16,108 nt of DNA from an uncultured Lachnospiraceae bacterium (GTDB taxonomy: Bacteria > Bacillota > Clostridia > Lachnospirales > Lachnospiraceae). The notes beneath the pieces were generated by a model. The model worked only from the letters and a program-made list of their open reading frames with translations, was not told where the DNA came from and ran no database searches. The position numbers and the translations under genes were made by a program. This document shows, one piece after another, positions 14,435 through 16,108 of the stretch. The stretch lies in the NCBI GenBank assembly GCA_910589635.1, contig CAJUTD010000066.1, forward strand, positions 740-16,847. Direction: 5' to 3'. Positions within the stretch are counted from its first letter, which is position 1. Each line of letters opens with the position of its first letter.

Positions 14435-14473
14435 ATTAACCTCTTGCTTTCGTCTGCAATCCTGCCTTGTCTA

Positions 14474-16108
14474 CTATACTTCCATAATAATCGGCATAAT
14501 CATAGGCCTGCGCTTCGTCTTCCTCCAGACGAATTCACTTAGCTCCTCTTTCACCTCTGTTTTGATCTTACCCCAGTCTGTAATGTTCTTGCTCATACAA
14601 TAATCCATCACATCATCCAATACTTTTTTCGCCTCATCCATTAAGCTCTCCGCGCCCCTCACATAGACAAAACCGCGGCTGACAATGTCAGGACCAGCCA
14701 ATACCTGACCACTCCCAGACTCCAAAGTCATTACCACAATGATAATTCCATCCTCGGCAAGGTGCTGACGGTCACGCAGTACGATATTCCCCACATCGCC
14801 TACACCAAGTCCATCTACCAGAATGTCTCCCACAGGAACCTGGCCTGTGACCTTGGCCTCATTCTCATCCAGTTCCAGCACATTCCCGGAAGATAAAATA
14901 AAAATATTCTCCTTATCGTAGCCAAGTTCGCGGGCAATCGACGCCTGCGCTTTCAGATGCTTGTACTCCCCATGCACCGGAATTGCATATTTCGGTTTTA
15001 CCAGGGAATAAATCAGCTTTATCTCCTCCCGGCACGCATGGCCGGAAACATGGGCGTCCTGAAAAATTACCTCCGCACCCTTCATAAACAATTCATTGAT
15101 TACATTAGAAACTGCTTTCTCATTACCTGGAATGGGATTGGAACTGAATATAATCGTGTCCCCCGGCTTAATCGTTACCTTCTTGTGCAGATTCGCCGCC
15201 ATCCTGGACAGCGCTGCCATGGATTCGCCCTGGCTTCCGGTCGTAATCAGCACGGTCTGCTCATCTGGATAATCCTTAAGCTGCTCAATATCGATCAGAG
15301 TGTTCTCCGGCATTTGCAGATAGCCAAGCTCCGTGGCGATCGAGATGATATTCACCATACTCCTTCCCTCCACGACAACCTTCCTGCCAAACTTATACGC
15401 CGAATTGATAATCTGCTGGACACGGTCTACATTAGACGCAAAGGTAGCAATAATGATACGCGTGTCCGTATGATCCGAAAATATATTGTCGAATGTTTTT
15501 CCTACCGTGCGTTCCGAATTCGTAAAGCCCAAGCGCTCTGCGTTTGTACTGTCACACATCAGCGCCAGCACGCCTTTTTTGCCAATTTCTCCAAATCGCT
15601 GCAAATCTATGGCATCACCGAATACAGGCGTATAATCCACCTTAAAGTCACCGGTATGCACTACGATTCCGGCCGGCGAATAAATAGCAAGGGCTGCCGC
15701 ATCCTGAATGCTGTGGTTCGTCTTAATAAATTCCACGTGAAAACAGCCTAAATTGATATGCTGCCCATATTTTACAACCTTGCGCTTTACTTTGGTGAGC
15801 ATGTTATGCTCACGCAGTTTATTGTCAATAATGCCGATTGTCAGTTTCGTTGCATATATCGGTACGTTGATGTCACGAAGCACGTAGGGAATCGCCCCAA
15901 TATGGTCTTCGTGTCCATGCGTGATAAAGAATCCTTTGACTTTATCAATGTTATCTTTGAGATATGTTACATCCGGGATTACCAAATCAATTCCCAGCAT
16001 ATCGTCCTCCGGGAAAGACAATCCGCAATCCACAACAATAATACTGTCTTCATATTCAAAGGCAGTAATATTCATTCCAATCTGCTCTAATCCTCCGAGT
16101 GGAATGAT
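14474..16108 (-). CDS. rnj: Ribonuclease J (5' end beyond window)
   Basis: Metallo-beta-lactamase/beta-CASP ribonuclease with 5'-to-3' exonuclease and endonuclease activity, central to mRNA decay and rRNA maturation in Gram-positive bacteria. The open frame runs to the right edge; 544 residues are visible, starting IIPLGGLEQIG, and only about ten are expected to be missing compared with the roughly 555-residue family. The apparent ATG at 16075 is an internal methionine (IGMN), not the start. Seen: the metal motif HGHEDH (visible residues 64-69), HTGDFKVD, the beta-CASP region with GSQGE, VSGHACREE, and VHGEYKHL, and the C-terminal domain ending KTKRRPMIMPIIMEV. All catalytic groups are intact. 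It heads the operon visible here. Whether it is J1 or J2 cannot be told without comparison. Confidence 0.95.
   Translation of the reverse strand: MIPLGGLEQIGMNITAFEYEDSIIVVDCGLSFPEDDMLGIDLVIPDVTYLKDNIDKVKGFFITHGHEDHIGAIPYVLRDINVPIYATKLTIGIIDNKLREHNMLTKVKRKVVKYGQHINLGCFHVEFIKTNHSIQDAAALAIYSPAGIVVHTGDFKVDYTPVFGDAIDLQRFGEIGKKGVLALMCDSTNAERLGFTNSERTVGKTFDNIFSDHTDTRIIIATFASNVDRVQQIINSAYKFGRKVVVEGRSMVNIISIATELGYLQMPENTLIDIEQLKDYPDEQTVLITTGSQGESMAALSRMAANLHKKVTIKPGDTIIFSSNPIPGNEKAVSNVINELFMKGAEVIFQDAHVSGHACREEIKLIYSLVKPKYAIPVHGEYKHLKAQASIARELGYDKENIFILSSGNVLELDENEAKVTGQVPVGDILVDGLGVGDVGNIVLRDRQHLAEDGIIIVVMTLESGSGQVLAGPDIVSRGFVYVRGAESLMDEAKKVLDDVMDYCMSKNITDWGKIKTEVKEELSEFVWRKTKRRPMIMPIIMEV

Noticed and set aside
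14957..15751. Long plus-strand open frame (264 codons) opposite RNase J
   Set aside because: Antisense to a clearly conserved enzyme with intact motifs; the composition is typical of a reverse-strand shadow.
16073..16075. ATG at 16075 as the start of RNase J
   Set aside because: The frame stays open to the window edge and the residues before it (PLGGLEQIG) are the conserved N-terminus of the family.

Overview
The window reads as chromosomal core DNA from a low-to-mid GC, Gram-positive anaerobe of the class Clostridia, most likely family Lachnospiraceae. The pointers are strong AGGAGG-type ribosome sites, tightly packed operons, the protein types (short clostridial serA, AHAS-type ilvB, an RNase J / YlbF pair, a YrrM-YrrO-like tRNA module) and sigma-A-type promoters. 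No phage, plasmid, CRISPR, rRNA or tRNA genes were seen. The family call is by recognition of protein style, not by a database search.

Layout. Everything is on the minus strand except aroC. From the right edge leftward (direction of transcription), 16108 to 7551 is one packed eight-gene operon: RNase J (5' end cut by the window), a YlbF-family protein, a short MltG-like membrane protein with no catalytic domain, a TrmR-like tRNA methyltransferase, a U32-family TrhP-like tRNA hydroxylation protein, a lactonase-type beta-propeller, a Rossmann-fold protein of unknown job, and a large secreted protein built of about 86-residue modules. aroC (6241-7395, plus strand) converges on this operon; a long inverted repeat lies between them. 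tgt and aroC diverge from a 169-bp region with a good promoter for each. tgt is followed by yajC, then leuB-ilvB-serC-serA, where serA runs off the left edge.

How the genes fit together. There are three themes. First, amino-acid biosynthesis: leucine/branched-chain (leuB, ilvB), serine (serC, serA) and chorismate (aroC). Second, tRNA wobble-base modification: tgt for queuosine, and trmR plus trhP for 5-methoxyuridine. Third, RNA turnover: RNase J with a YlbF-family partner. The order MltG-like, TrmR, TrhP matches the yrrL-yrrM-yrrO order known in Bacillus subtilis, although the MltG member here is reduced to its membrane anchor and LysM-like region.

The most unusual non-coding item is a 163-bp element (4771-4933) inserted directly behind the tgt stop codon. 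It has perfect 14-bp terminal inverted repeats, an 8-bp flanking duplication that includes the tgt stop codon, and an interior that is almost wholly nested hairpins. It looks like a MITE or a mobile structured repeat. The second unusual item is the modular secreted protein at 7551-9875.
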